The position numbers were made by a program, and so were the translations under genes. The notes beneath the pieces were generated by a model. That model did not search any database. It was not told where the DNA came from and was given only the letters and a program-made list of their open reading frames with translations. Below are positions 25,865 through 34,277 of a DNA stretch of 64,000 nucleotides, in pieces. Source of the stretch: Clostridia bacterium. GTDB lineage: Bacteria; Bacillota; Clostridia; Oscillospirales; Acutalibacteraceae. Location: assembly GCA_017622555.1 (NCBI GenBank), contig JAGAQV010000015.1, positions 1 through 64,000 of the forward strand, in the 5' to 3' direction. Positions within the stretch are counted from its first letter, which is position 1; every line of letters starts with the position of its first letter.

Positions 25865-26572
25865 ATGCAATTTATTAAGGTAGAAAATTATGAACAGTTA
25901 AGCGAAAAGGCTGCACAAATTATTGCTGATGTGGTAATAAATAAGCCTGATTGTGTTTTAGGTCTTGCTACAGGCTCGTCACCCATAGGCACATATAAAA
26001 ATCTTATTAAGTGGAATGATGAAGGCAAGGTTGACTTTTCTAAGGCAACGTCCATTAACCTTGACGAATATGAAGGTCTTGACGGCGAACATGACCAAAG
26101 CTATCGCTATTTTATGAACAATAATCTTTTTAACTTTATCAACATTGATAAGGAAAAGACCTTTGTTCCTAACGGCAAGGCAACCGATATTGATGCTGAA
26201 TGCAAGGCTTACGATGAAAGAATTGCCAAGCTTGGTATTGATATTCAGCTTTTGGGTATCGGTCTTGATGGTCATATTGGCTTTAATGAGCCTGACGAAT
26301 TCTTCACGAAGGAAACTCACAAGGTAGTACTTGACGAATCTACCATTGTTGCAAATGCGCGTTTCTTTGAAAGCATTGACGATGTTCCCAAAACTGCAAT
26401 TACAATGGGTATGGGCGGTATTATGTCAGCTAAGAAGGTTTTGCTTGTTGCAAATGGCGCTAATAAAAAGGAAATTGTTGAAAAAGCTTTCTTTGGACCC
26501 ATCACACCTAAGGTTCCCGCATCAATTCTTCAATTGCACAATGACGTAACTGTAATTTACAGTGAAAAATAA
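25865..26572 (+). CDS. nagB: Glucosamine-6-phosphate deaminase
   Basis: A 235-aa NagB-family enzyme converting glucosamine-6-phosphate to fructose-6-phosphate and ammonia. Motifs: LGLATGSSPIGTYK, SINLDEYEGL, LGIGLDGHIGFNEP (catalytic Asp/His/Glu) and TMGMGGIMSAKK. The ATG at 25865 with AGGTG 6 nt upstream is preferred over a GTG at 25856. It links the amino-sugar kinase pathway to glycolysis. Confidence 0.93.
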   Translation: MQFIKVENYEQLSEKAAQIIADVVINKPDCVLGLATGSSPIGTYKNLIKWNDEGKVDFSKATSINLDEYEGLDGEHDQSYRYFMNNNLFNFINIDKEKTFVPNGKATDIDAECKAYDERIAKLGIDIQLLGIGLDGHIGFNEPDEFFTKETHKVVLDESTIVANARFFESIDDVPKTAITMGMGGIMSAKKVLLVANGANKKEIVEKAFFGPITPKVPASILQLHNDVTVIYSEK

Positions 26573-26592
26573 ATTTTTTAGGGGAAGTAAAA

Positions 26593-27057
26593 ATGAGCTT
26601 AAAAACTAAAGGCAAAGGTTTTATAACTGAATTTCGTGATTTTATTATGCGCGGTAATGTTATTGATATGGCTGTCGGTGTTATCGTTGCAACAGCATTT
26701 GGTAAAATCACCACAAGCCTTGTTAACGACGTAATTATGCCCTTCATTGGCTGGCTTATCGGTGATATCGACTTAAGTATGGTAAATATCACCTTGGTTG
26801 AAGAAGTGCTTAATGAAGCAGGTGAGGTTGTTAAGCCGGGTGTTGTTATTGGTATTGGTACCTTGCTTGTAACCGTTATTGATTTTCTTATTATTGCATT
26901 TATTGTTTTTCTTATCATTAAAATTATGGCCAAGGCAAAAGAACTTGCTGAAGCTAAAAAAGCTAAGGAAGAACCTGCCCCTGAAGCGCCTAAAGGTCCC
27001 ACCACCGAAGAACTTTTGGCACAAATTCTTGAAGAAATCAAGAAGGATAAAGAATAA
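26593..27057 (+). CDS. mscL: Large-conductance mechanosensitive channel MscL
   Basis: A 154-aa channel with the MscL signature at the N-terminus (FRDFIMRGNVIDMAVGVIVA in TM1), a periplasmic loop and TM2 (TLLVTVIDFLIIAFIVFLII), then a charged C-terminal helix ending in EELLAQILEEI. It opens under membrane tension to release osmolytes on down-shock. It is close behind nagB and shares its downstream terminator, though it has its own ribosome binding site AGGGGAAG. Confidence 0.95.
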   Translation: MSLKTKGKGFITEFRDFIMRGNVIDMAVGVIVATAFGKITTSLVNDVIMPFIGWLIGDIDLSMVNITLVEEVLNEAGEVVKPGVVIGIGTLLVTVIDFLIIAFIVFLIIKIMAKAKELAEAKKAKEEPAPEAPKGPTTEELLAQILEEIKKDKE

Positions 27058-27068
27058 TCTTAAGCTTA

Positions 27069-27096
27069 AACGCTTGGCTTTTGCCAAGCGTTTTTT
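27069..27096 (+). terminator. Terminator after mscL
   Basis: AACGCTTGGC-TTTT-GCCAAGCGTT followed by T4: a perfect 10-bp stem. Confidence 0.9.
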
Positions 27097-27132
27097 ATAT
27101 AGTTATTGAGAAAATGATATTTAGGTGATATA

Positions 27133-27459
27133 ATGACAATTGGTGATTTTATGAACAAAAAATTCGATAGATTTGAGTTATATGCACTGCTTCAAAAAAT
27201 ACCTAACGGCAAAGTTATAACATACGGTCAAGCGGCGGCATTGCTTGGGAACAGAGGCTGGGCAAGGGCAGTAGGAAACGCGCTTCACCGCAATCCCGAC
27301 GGCGAAAAATATCCTTGCTATAAGGTTGTTCACGGCGATGGGTCATTATGTGAGGCCTTTGTTTTTGGTGGTGTTGGCGAGCAACAGCGCCGTTTGGAAA
27401 ATGAGGGAATTGAAGTAAAAAACAATAAAGTAGACCTTAAAAAGTATGGTTTATTTTAA
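27133..27459 (+). CDS. MGMT-family methylated-DNA repair or alkyltransferase-like protein
   Basis: A 108-aa protein equal to the C-terminal DNA-binding/active-site domain of O6-methylguanine-DNA methyltransferase (GKVITYGQAAALLG, RAVGNALHRNP, PCYKVVHGDG). The acceptor Cys is retained in PCYKVV, unlike alkyltransferase-like proteins that replace it; the usual PCHRV has become PCYKV. It may repair alkylated DNA or mark lesions for excision. The second ATG at 27151 is an alternative start with its own GGTGA. Confidence 0.85.
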   Translation: MTIGDFMNKKFDRFELYALLQKIPNGKVITYGQAAALLGNRGWARAVGNALHRNPDGEKYPCYKVVHGDGSLCEAFVFGGVGEQQRRLENEGIEVKNNKVDLKKYGLF

Positions 27460-27474
27460 AATAGGGGGATAGAT

Positions 27475-27801
27475 GTGAGTACCTATTTACCGTTATTTAT
27501 GCTGCTGATAATTATTTTTGTTACACAGCGAAACGAAAAAATGATGATAAAAAATATTTTAAGTAAAAGAAAAACGGGGGATATCAAAATGTTTGAATTG
27601 GCAAAAAAATTCATAGGTAAGGAATGTGTTATTTACACCTTTAATTCACAAATTACAGGTGTTGTTAAGGATGTTAATAACGGCGGAATTTTAATTGAAA
27701 AATCTGGCGAATTAGAGGCCGTTAATTTTGATTTTATTGTAAGGATTAGGGAATATCCCCGTAATAAAAACGGCAAGAAAAAGTCGGTTATACTTGATTA
27801 A
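27475..27801 (+). CDS. Membrane-anchored small protein with Sm-like C-terminal domain
   Basis: A 108-aa protein, GTG start after AGGGGGAT. Residues about 4-17 form one hydrophobic segment; the cytosolic part (FIGKECVIYTFNSQITGVVKDV ... GELEAVNFDFIVRI) has a beta-strand pattern like small Sm/Hfq-type barrels. Function unknown; I recognise it only as a conserved clostridial type. An internal ATG (27589, MFELAKKFIG) after GGGGGAT could give a shorter soluble form. Confidence 0.65.
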   Translation: MSTYLPLFMLLIIIFVTQRNEKMMIKNILSKRKTGDIKMFELAKKFIGKECVIYTFNSQITGVVKDVNNGGILIEKSGELEAVNFDFIVRIREYPRNKNGKKKSVILD

Positions 27802-27815
27802 CAGGGTAAATAAAA

Positions 27816-28295
27816 TTGAAAAAGAATATTGAAAAAACCAACGTTATGCGAATTCTTGACCAAAAGAAAATTGCTTATAACAGCTACTGCTATGCTGACA
27901 CTGATGCTATAAGCGGTATTGAGGTTGCAGCGGCTTTAAACCAAAACCCCGACCACGTGTTTAAAACGCTTGTTACGCAAGGTGCTTCAAAGAATTATTA
28001 TGTGTTTTTGGTACCTGTTGCTAAAGAGCTCAATCTTAAAAAGGCGGCAAAGGCCGTTTCGGAAAAAAGTATTGAAATGATAAAATTAAAGGATTTATTG
28101 TCCCTCACAGGCTATATACACGGCGGATGTTCGCCTATAGGCATGAAAAAACAGTTTAAAACTACCATACATTTTACTGCTGGTGACTTTGAAACAATTC
28201 TTTTCAGTGCGGGTAAAATCGGTTATCAAGTAGAAGTTTCATTAGATGAGCTTAAAAAGGTTATAAGCTTTAACTTGTGTGATATTATTTGTTAA
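27816..28295 (+). CDS. ybaK: Cys-tRNA(Pro)/Cys-tRNA(Cys) deacylase YbaK
   Basis: A 159-aa YbaK/EbsC-type editing enzyme that hydrolyses mischarged Cys-tRNA(Pro). Visible family features: the FKTLVTQG segment with the conserved Lys, FLVPVAKELNLKKAAKA, and the GGCSPIGMKK loop. Start at TTG 27816 after AGGGTAAAT. It acts in trans beside prolyl-tRNA synthetase. Confidence 0.9.
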   Translation: MKKNIEKTNVMRILDQKKIAYNSYCYADTDAISGIEVAAALNQNPDHVFKTLVTQGASKNYYVFLVPVAKELNLKKAAKAVSEKSIEMIKLKDLLSLTGYIHGGCSPIGMKKQFKTTIHFTAGDFETILFSAGKIGYQVEVSLDELKKVISFNLCDIIC

Positions 28296-28496
28296 AGGCT
28301 ATGACCTGAAAAAGCGGGGATAAGAATGAAAATTTTTTAAGCACAATATGTCTTACCAAATAATTGTAAAAACATATCTTGTGTTTATTTTAGCTAAATA
28401 TATAATTGCCCACTTGAAATTACACACTTTATAGATCTCTTAAGTACATCGTTTCCATATACTGCGATCGCAATTGTTTGACAAACTGTTGTAAAA

Positions 28497-28545
28497 ATAA
28501 AACCTCTGATAAATGGCTTTTAACCATTTATCAGAGGTTTTATTT
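28497..28545 (+). terminator. Terminator in the ybaK-MATE gap
   Basis: An AAAACCTCTGATAAATGG/CCATTTATCAGAGGTTTT perfect stem (18 bp) with flanking A and T runs, so it can serve both convergent genes. The rest of the 346-bp gap (28296-28642) is AT-rich with no gene; the repeat at 28588 is listed separately. Confidence 0.85.
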
Positions 28546-28587
28546 TGCTTGAATATAACTTATAAAACTAACTTTGACAAGCATTTA

Positions 28588-28620
28588 GCATATCAAAAAT
28601 TGATAGGCAGTAGACAAAGA
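28588..28620 (+). repeat. Direct repeat flanking the MATE gene, copy 1
   Basis: A 33-bp sequence (GCATATCAAAAATTGATA at its start) repeated at 30207-30239 with four mismatches. The first part is an inverted repeat TATCAA/TTGATA. The two copies bracket the MATE transporter gene. Confidence 0.65.
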
Positions 28621-28642
28621 GCAAAGTCGATACTTTTATTTT

Positions 28643-30001
28643 TTAAGATAATGAATTTAATGCTTTCTTAAATTGAATGGTGAAAAGAATAGCGGTAAAT
28701 GTTACGGCCATAACATCTGCAACAGGCTCTGCTGAATAAACACCCATCGTTTTATCTGTGATTAGTTGCGGCATCAAGTAGATAAGCGGCAAGAGCAAAA
28801 CAAACTTGCGAACAATGGCAACGATAATGGAGCAAGGTGCATTGCCAATGGAAACGAAGGTCATTTGGCAAGCTATTTGAATACCGAAGATGCACATTAC
28901 TCCGCAGTAGATTCGAAGTGCGGTTGCGGTAAAGGCTATGAGTGATGCATCGGGTGTAAATATCCCAGCAAATATTTGTGGAAACAGCATAATAGCGCCC
29001 CAAATCATAAATGAATACGTAAGGCAAGATATAAGTAACAGCCAATATGTTTTCTTTACACGCTCGGTGTTTTTTGCGCCGAAGTTATAACTTAAAATCG
29101 GCTGTGCGCCCTGCGCAATACCTTGCATCGGCAACATGGCAAATTGCATCACGCTTGTAAGTATGGTCATTGCGCCAACGGCAATATCGCCGCCGTATTT
29201 AAGCAGTGAAGAATTGAAGCAGACCGAAATCACGCTTTCACTACTCTGCATAATAAAGGTTGCTGTTCCCAGTGCGATACAAGGAAAAACAAGTTTTCCG
29301 TCAATGCGGAAATTGTGTCTTTTAAGTTTAAGATAGGTCCTCTTTCCACAAAGGAACAGAAGCACCCAAATGCAAGAGATTGCTTGAGAAAGAATAGTAG
29401 CAAGCGCCGCACCTTTAACACCCATATTAAAACCGAAAATAAATATCGGGTCGAGAATAATGTTACTGACAGCACCGATCAGCACTGTAATCATACTGAT
29501 TTTTGTATAACCCTGTGCGGTGATAAACGCGCCCATACCAAGCGTAAGCTGAACAAATACCGTACCGATAGCGTAGATGTTCATATAATCATTGGCGTAG
29601 CCGATAGTGTTTTCACTTGCACCGAACATCAAGAGTAAATCTTTGTTCCAAATCAGCAAAACGGTGGTCAAAACGGCAGAGATAATAAGCTGCAAGGAAA
29701 AGCAACCGCCCATTATTTTTTCTGCAGAATCATTGTCGCCCTTGCCCATACAGATAGATGCCTTTGGCGCACCACCCGAAGCAATAAGCGCCGCAAATGC
29801 CGAGATGATCATAATAATCGGCATACATACACCGACACCCGTAAGTGCAAGACTTCCGTCATCCGGCATATGACCGATATAAATGCGGTCGACTATGTTG
29901 TATAGCATATTGATAAGCTGGGCAACCACTGTCGGAACTGCCAATTTAAACAGCAGTTTGCCGATCGGCGCCGTGCCGAGCATTTCTTTGTTATCGCTCA
30001 T
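28643..30001 (-). CDS. MATE-family efflux transporter
   Basis: A 452-aa multidrug/oxidised-substrate exporter with 12 hydrophobic segments and the typical N-terminal block GKLLFKLAVPTVVAQLINMLYNIVDRIYIG (MepA/DinF-like). It uses a Na+ or H+ gradient. The gene is leftward and alone, with 33-bp direct repeats on either side, which suggests it may have been acquired as a cassette. Substrate unknown. Confidence 0.92.
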   Translation of the reverse strand: MSDNKEMLGTAPIGKLLFKLAVPTVVAQLINMLYNIVDRIYIGHMPDDGSLALTGVGVCMPIIMIISAFAALIASGGAPKASICMGKGDNDSAEKIMGGCFSLQLIISAVLTTVLLIWNKDLLLMFGASENTIGYANDYMNIYAIGTVFVQLTLGMGAFITAQGYTKISMITVLIGAVSNIILDPIFIFGFNMGVKGAALATILSQAISCIWVLLFLCGKRTYLKLKRHNFRIDGKLVFPCIALGTATFIMQSSESVISVCFNSSLLKYGGDIAVGAMTILTSVMQFAMLPMQGIAQGAQPILSYNFGAKNTERVKKTYWLLLISCLTYSFMIWGAIMLFPQIFAGIFTPDASLIAFTATALRIYCGVMCIFGIQIACQMTFVSIGNAPCSIIVAIVRKFVLLLPLIYLMPQLITDKTMGVYSAEPVADVMAVTFTAILFTIQFKKALNSLS

Positions 30002-30206
30002 GTTTACGCTCCATTGAATTCAAAATTATAACATATATTATATAACATTTGTATTCATAATTCAAGTTGTCAGATAGCCTTTATGTAACAACGGCGGCGA
30101 CGGTGTTGACGTTTTTCAAAATGGCGCCACATACTGTGAATTGCTGTGTTGGTTTCAAGCATCGGCCCCGTCTCACAATTATATCATAAAAGAAAACTAC
30201 CCTCAA

Positions 30207-30239
30207 GCATATCAAAATTTGATACGCAGCAAACAAAGA
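30207..30239 (+). repeat. Direct repeat flanking the MATE gene, copy 2
   Basis: It matches 28588-28620 at 29 of 33 positions by eye. The 296-bp interval around it (30002-30297) has no other gene; a -10-like TATACT lies at about 30271, before the rhodanese lipoprotein gene. Confidence 0.6.
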
Positions 30240-30297
30240 ATAAGGGATTGAGAAATGCGGGTGAAAATGTTATACTATTTAACGAGGTGCAAATACT

Positions 30298-30695
30298 ATG
30301 AAAAAATTGAGAGGACTTGTTTTAATGCTTTTAATATCACTTTCATTGTTTGGCTTGACCGCCTGTCAGGATGGTGGGAATAATGCCACCTACGAACAAA
30401 TAACACCACAGCAAGTCAAAGAGATTATGGATACCGAACAAGATTATATTATTATAGATGCAAGAACTGAGGAAGAATTCGCCGAGGGACATATTGAAAA
30501 TGCGATTTTGATTCCCGAATACGAAATTAAAGACAGAGCAGAAAAGAACTGCCGGATAAAGATGCTTTAATCCTCGTTTACTGCCGAAGCGGTAGACGAA
30601 GCAAAATCGCATCCGAAGAGCTTGCCCGACTCGGTTACACCAACGTAAAAGAATTCGGCGGTATCATCGACTGGCCGTATGAAACAGTTAAATAG
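30298..30695 (+). pseudogene. Rhodanese-like lipoprotein, frameshifted
   Basis: The first 90 codons give a lipoprotein signal (LFGLTAC lipobox) and the N-terminal half of a rhodanese domain (YIIIDARTEEEFAEGHIENAI). The frame then stops at 30570, but the +1-shifted frame continues PDKDALILVYCRSGRRS with the catalytic Cys and runs to 30695 (GGIIDWPYETVK). One missing G near 30545 (GAAAAG-GAACTG expected) explains the break. Either the gene is inactivated or the base is a sequencing error. Confidence 0.85.
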
Positions 30696-30706
30696 AGGAA
30701 AACATT

Positions 30707-31435
30707 ATGAACAATCTATACGAAAAGAGTAAATTGTGGTTTGCGATTACCTGGATTATCAGTTACGTAGTCGGCGCAAGTTGTGCCGATGAGTTATCAA
30801 GATTTGTTAATTTAGAAAAAAGCATAACCCTTATTTTCCTATCCATTATGTCGGCGGTGGCAATTGTTTGGATGAAAAGAAATGGGTTGTTTTGTGAGTT
30901 CGGCCTTTGTAAAGCAAACATAAAAGCCTCAAAACTGCTCTATTACATACCGCTTATCATAATTGCCTCTTGCAACCTTTGGTTTGGTGTAACTTTAAAT
31001 CTCAAACTTCTCGCGACCGCTTTTTATATAATTAGTATGTTTTTTGTCGGCTTTTTGGAAGAAATTATTTTCCGTGGTTTTTTGTTTAAAGCAATGGCTG
31101 AGAATAATCTCAAATCTGCTATTATTGTTTCAAGCGTTACTTTTGGAATCGGGCACTTTGTAAATCTTATAAACGGAAGTGGTGCCGAGTTTATACCAAA
31201 TATCTGTCAGGTAGTGTCGGCAATAGCAATCGGTTTTCTGTTTGTGGTTTTTTTCTATAAAACTAAAAGTTTGTGGCCGTGTATTATTGCACACGGTGTC
31301 CTTAATTCCCTTAGTGTATTTGCTGCAAAGACATCCAACACAAAGCAAATTATTGTGTCTGCCGTTATATCGGTGATTGCGGTGGTTTATGGATTATTTA
31401 TTTTAAAAATTAAAAACAAGGAGAAATTATTATGA
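30707..31435 (+). CDS. CPBP-family intramembrane metalloprotease (CAAX protease-like)
   Basis: A 242-aa protein with about eight hydrophobic segments and the Abi/CPBP motifs EEIIFRGFLFK (Glu-Glu and Arg), FGIGHF and HGVLNSL, which form the metal site. Bacterial members act in peptide maturation or bacteriocin immunity. It is 11 nt after the rhodanese remnant and overlaps the next gene by 4 nt. Confidence 0.88.
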   Translation: MNNLYEKSKLWFAITWIISYVVGASCADELSRFVNLEKSITLIFLSIMSAVAIVWMKRNGLFCEFGLCKANIKASKLLYYIPLIIIASCNLWFGVTLNLKLLATAFYIISMFFVGFLEEIIFRGFLFKAMAENNLKSAIIVSSVTFGIGHFVNLINGSGAEFIPNICQVVSAIAIGFLFVVFFYKTKSLWPCIIAHGVLNSLSVFAAKTSNTKQIIVSAVISVIAVVYGLFILKIKNKEKLL

Positions 31436-32370
31436 GTAGCTTTGAAAATTTAAGAATCGTTGACAACTTTTATCAAACATCGCTTTTCTTCCCAATGCCA
31501 ACCGTTATTATCAGTACGCTTTGTGAAGATGGGTCGACTAATTGCGGTCCATATTCACTAGTTCAGCCTTATTATGTTGCGGGCAAGGACTATTACGCTA
31601 TGCTTCTTTCTTGTCGCAATTCGTCAAACACCGCGCAAAACATTCTGCGCAACGGCAAGTGCGCGCTCAATTTTATTGACGACAAACCCAGCACTTTTAA
31701 GGAGGCAGTTAAGCTTTCGTGGCCTGGGGATAAGCCTGAAGAAAAAATGCCGAAATGCAAGTTTCATTTAGAAACAAGTCTTTTAGAGGAAGAGTCGGGC
31801 GAGAAAAGACCAATGGTACTATCTGATGCAATTGAGGTTATCGAATGTACTTGGGTCTGTGAGCTTGACGGCGCTGATAAGGATGTAGCGGGTGAGCTTA
31901 ACGGATATAAACCGCCTTACCACGATTTTAACGGTATTACAAGTGAATTCGGTGCACATTTTATTCTTAAAATAGATAAGATACTTATGAAGAAAAAGTA
32001 TAAGAATGCTATTATAAACGGCGTAAAAGCAAAGGATTTCCCTCCGCTTCCTGTTGATTACGGATATCGTGACAGTAAGAATTTCTGGTTCCACAGAAAA
32101 AGGAGAATGCGTGCCGAGCTTCTTACGATGCGTGAGGCTTCGCTAACTTCAGTTCGCTATGCTGCCGACCGCATTGATGATAAAATTAAGTTTACCGATG
32201 AAGCCTTAAAGACTGTCCTCGCCGTGCCGAGAGTTTTCTTGCCCTTGGTACTAAAAGGCTGTGTAGATTGGGCAAGAGAAAATGATGTTGAGCTCATCGA
32301 CGAAACCCATATGAAAATTATTCAGGACAAACGAGCTAAGGAAAAAGCGGCAAAGAATAAAGAGAAATAG
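31432..32370 (+). CDS. Flavin reductase-like protein with C-terminal PCP_red-like domain
   Basis: A 312-aa protein. The N-terminal ~200 residues follow the flavin reductase-like FMN-binding split barrel (FPMPTVIISTLCEDGSTNCGP, SSNTAQNILRNGKCALNF). The last ~60 residues (FTDEALKTVLAVPRVFLPLVLKG ... ELIDETHMKIIQDKR) resemble the small helical PCP_red domain. Probably an FMN-dependent oxidoreductase of unknown substrate. ATGA overlap with the upstream protease gene. Confidence 0.8.
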   Translation: MSSFENLRIVDNFYQTSLFFPMPTVIISTLCEDGSTNCGPYSLVQPYYVAGKDYYAMLLSCRNSSNTAQNILRNGKCALNFIDDKPSTFKEAVKLSWPGDKPEEKMPKCKFHLETSLLEEESGEKRPMVLSDAIEVIECTWVCELDGADKDVAGELNGYKPPYHDFNGITSEFGAHFILKIDKILMKKKYKNAIINGVKAKDFPPLPVDYGYRDSKNFWFHRKRRMRAELLTMREASLTSVRYAADRIDDKIKFTDEALKTVLAVPRVFLPLVLKGCVDWARENDVELIDETHMKIIQDKRAKEKAAKNKEK

Positions 32371-32372
32371 TT

Positions 32373-32765
32373 ATGGATAGAGCAGTTTTAGATAAACACA
32401 TAACCGATACATACGGTGCTGTGGCGGAATATATGTGGGAAAAGTATCCTACATTTGCGGTTTACCGCCACGAGAATAATAAAAAATGGTTTGCCGTGAT
32501 TATGGAAATCCCCAAATTAAAAATTGGGCTTAATGATGACGGTTTAGTAAACGTTGTTAATCTAAAATGCGACCCACTGCTCATTGGCTCGTTACTTTCA
32601 GAAAACGGTATTCATATGGGCTATCATATGAATAAAAATTATTGGATAACCGTGCGCCTTGATGGAAGTGTTGATGAGGCTAAAATTAAATGGTTGCTTA
32701 ATATGAGCTTTGATTTAACGGCAACAAAACCCAAAAAGAAAAAAAGTAGTAAAATAAACACTTGA
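32373..32765 (+). CDS. MmcQ/YjbR-family protein
   Basis: A 130-aa YjbR fold: DAVAEYMWEKYPTFAVYRHENNKKWFAVIME at the start, then KCDPLLIGSLL and GYHMNKNYWITVRLDG. Family members have a double-wing-like DNA-binding fold but no firm function. It begins 2 nt after the flavin-reductase-like stop, in the same operon. Confidence 0.85.
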   Translation: MDRAVLDKHITDTYGAVAEYMWEKYPTFAVYRHENNKKWFAVIMEIPKLKIGLNDDGLVNVVNLKCDPLLIGSLLSENGIHMGYHMNKNYWITVRLDGSVDEAKIKWLLNMSFDLTATKPKKKKSSKINT

Positions 32766-32792
32766 CTCTGACGTTGCGTTATAGTTTATACT
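32762..32792 (+). promoter_or_regulatory. MerR-type promoter with 19-bp spacer
   Basis: TTGACT (32762-32767), a 19-bp spacer and TATACT (32787-32792). The spacer holds the dyad TGACGTTGCGTTA. A 19-bp spacer is the hallmark of promoters that MerR proteins untwist to activate, here in front of a MerR gene, indicating autoregulation. Confidence 0.75.
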
Positions 32793-32814
32793 CTGTTACG
32801 AGGGGTGATTTGCT

Positions 32815-33555
32815 ATGAAAATGCAAATAAATGAGTTCGCTAAACTCACAGGTGTAAGTGTGCGCACACTGCACTATTACGATGAAATTGGACTTTTAAA
32901 ACCCGCCTTTGTGGACGAACAAAACGGATATAGGTTTTATGATGAAAATTCTCTCCTGCGTATGCAAGAGATACTGTTTTACCGTGAGCTTGATTTTGAA
33001 CTAAAAAGCATTTCAGAGATTTTGTCCTCTCCCAATTATGATAAACGAAAAGCACTTGCCGAGCAACGAAAACTTTTGATTCTTAAAAAAGAACGATTAG
33101 AGAGAATTATCGATGCTTTGGACGGTGCGGAGAAAGGAAAGGTAACAATGACAGCGTTTGATAACAGCGATTATGAAACCGCGCGAAAGCAGTATGAAAC
33201 CGAGGCAAAAAAACGTTGGGGTGCAACCGATGCCTATAAAGAACACGCAGAAAAAACTGCAAACTATACCGCAGACAAATGGCAAGAGGTGAACGATGGA
33301 TTCAATACAGTCTTCGCCAAATTTGCCGAGTGCAAAAAGAATGGTAACTCTGCCGATTCTGACGAGGCACAAACACTCGTAAAAGAACTGCAAGATTATA
33401 TAACCGAAAATTACTACACTTGCACCAACGAAATCCTCGCAGGACTAGGCCTTATGTATGTCGCCGATGAGCGCTTTAAAACAAATATTGATAAGAACGG
33501 TGACGGTACTGCAGAGTTTATCAGTGAAGCAATAAAAGTTTATTGCAATAAATAA
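32815..33555 (+). CDS. MerR-family regulator with TipAS domain
   Basis: A 246-aa protein: MerR winged helix-turn-helix at residues 1-70 (NEFAKLTGVSVRTLHYYDEIGLLKP), a dimerisation coiled coil (about 75-110) and a TipAS-type helical domain (about 115-246). TipAS domains bind thiopeptide and other antibiotics and trigger promoter activation. It likely senses a drug-like ligand and activates its own operon, which includes the downstream ICMT-like gene. Confidence 0.9.
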   Translation: MKMQINEFAKLTGVSVRTLHYYDEIGLLKPAFVDEQNGYRFYDENSLLRMQEILFYRELDFELKSISEILSSPNYDKRKALAEQRKLLILKKERLERIIDALDGAEKGKVTMTAFDNSDYETARKQYETEAKKRWGATDAYKEHAEKTANYTADKWQEVNDGFNTVFAKFAECKKNGNSADSDEAQTLVKELQDYITENYYTCTNEILAGLGLMYVADERFKTNIDKNGDGTAEFISEAIKVYCNK

Positions 33556-33579
33556 AATCTATTTTTAAGGAGAAATACA

Positions 33580-34251
33580 ATGACCTTAAAACTGTTTATC
33601 TCAGCAATAACAAAATTTATATTAGGTGTGGCTTTAGTAGGTCTTCTCATATTCTTACCTGCAGGCAGTCTGTCTTTCTTTAACGGTTGGTGGCTTTTAG
33701 GAATTTTATTTATTCCTATGTTCCTTGCGGGAATTGTAATGATGCTCAAAAACCCCGACCTATTAAAAAGCAGACTGAATGCAAAAGAAAAAAGGCAAGA
33801 GCAAAGTCTTGTTGTGAAATTAAGCGGTCTTATGTTTGTGGCTGGGTTTATTGTTGCAGGTCTTAACTTTCGCTTTAACCTATACACCTTGCCAAAGGGT
33901 GTTTCCATCGGTGCTGCGGTGGTGTTTTTGGTGGCATATATTCTCTATGCCGAGGTGCTTAGAGAAAATACATACCTAAGCCGTACTATCGAAGTACAGG
34001 AAAACCAAAAGGTAATAGATACGGGACTGTACGGAATCGTCAGACACCCAATGTATAGTGTAACCTTGCTTTTGTTTTTATCAATGCCGTTGGTACTAGG
34101 CTCGATATATTCGTTTTTGATTTTCCTCACATATCCTTTTATCATAGCCAAAAGGATTAAGGACGAGGAGAAATTCCTCGAAAAAGAACTCGACGGATAC
34201 GTTCAGTATAAACAAAAAGTCAAGTACCGCTTGATACCGTTTATTTGGTAA
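33580..34251 (+). CDS. Isoprenylcysteine carboxyl-methyltransferase-family membrane protein
   Basis: A 223-aa integral membrane protein with five or so hydrophobic segments. The C-terminal block (YGIVRHPMYSVTLLLFLSMPLVLGS ... RIKDEEKFLEKELDGYVQYKQKVKYRLIPFIW) is the SAM-binding part of ICMT/phospholipid methyltransferases. In bacteria it is usually assigned as an isoprenylcysteine methyltransferase-like enzyme of unknown substrate. 24 nt after the MerR gene. Confidence 0.85.
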   Translation: MTLKLFISAITKFILGVALVGLLIFLPAGSLSFFNGWWLLGILFIPMFLAGIVMMLKNPDLLKSRLNAKEKRQEQSLVVKLSGLMFVAGFIVAGLNFRFNLYTLPKGVSIGAAVVFLVAYILYAEVLRENTYLSRTIEVQENQKVIDTGLYGIVRHPMYSVTLLLFLSMPLVLGSIYSFLIFLTYPFIIAKRIKDEEKFLEKELDGYVQYKQKVKYRLIPFIW

Positions 34252-34277
34252 CAGTAAATTAAAACCCATTTGTAAGG

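Noticed and set aside
26508..27041. 177-aa minus-strand frame across nagB/mscL
   Set aside because: Shadow of mscL; low-complexity composition.
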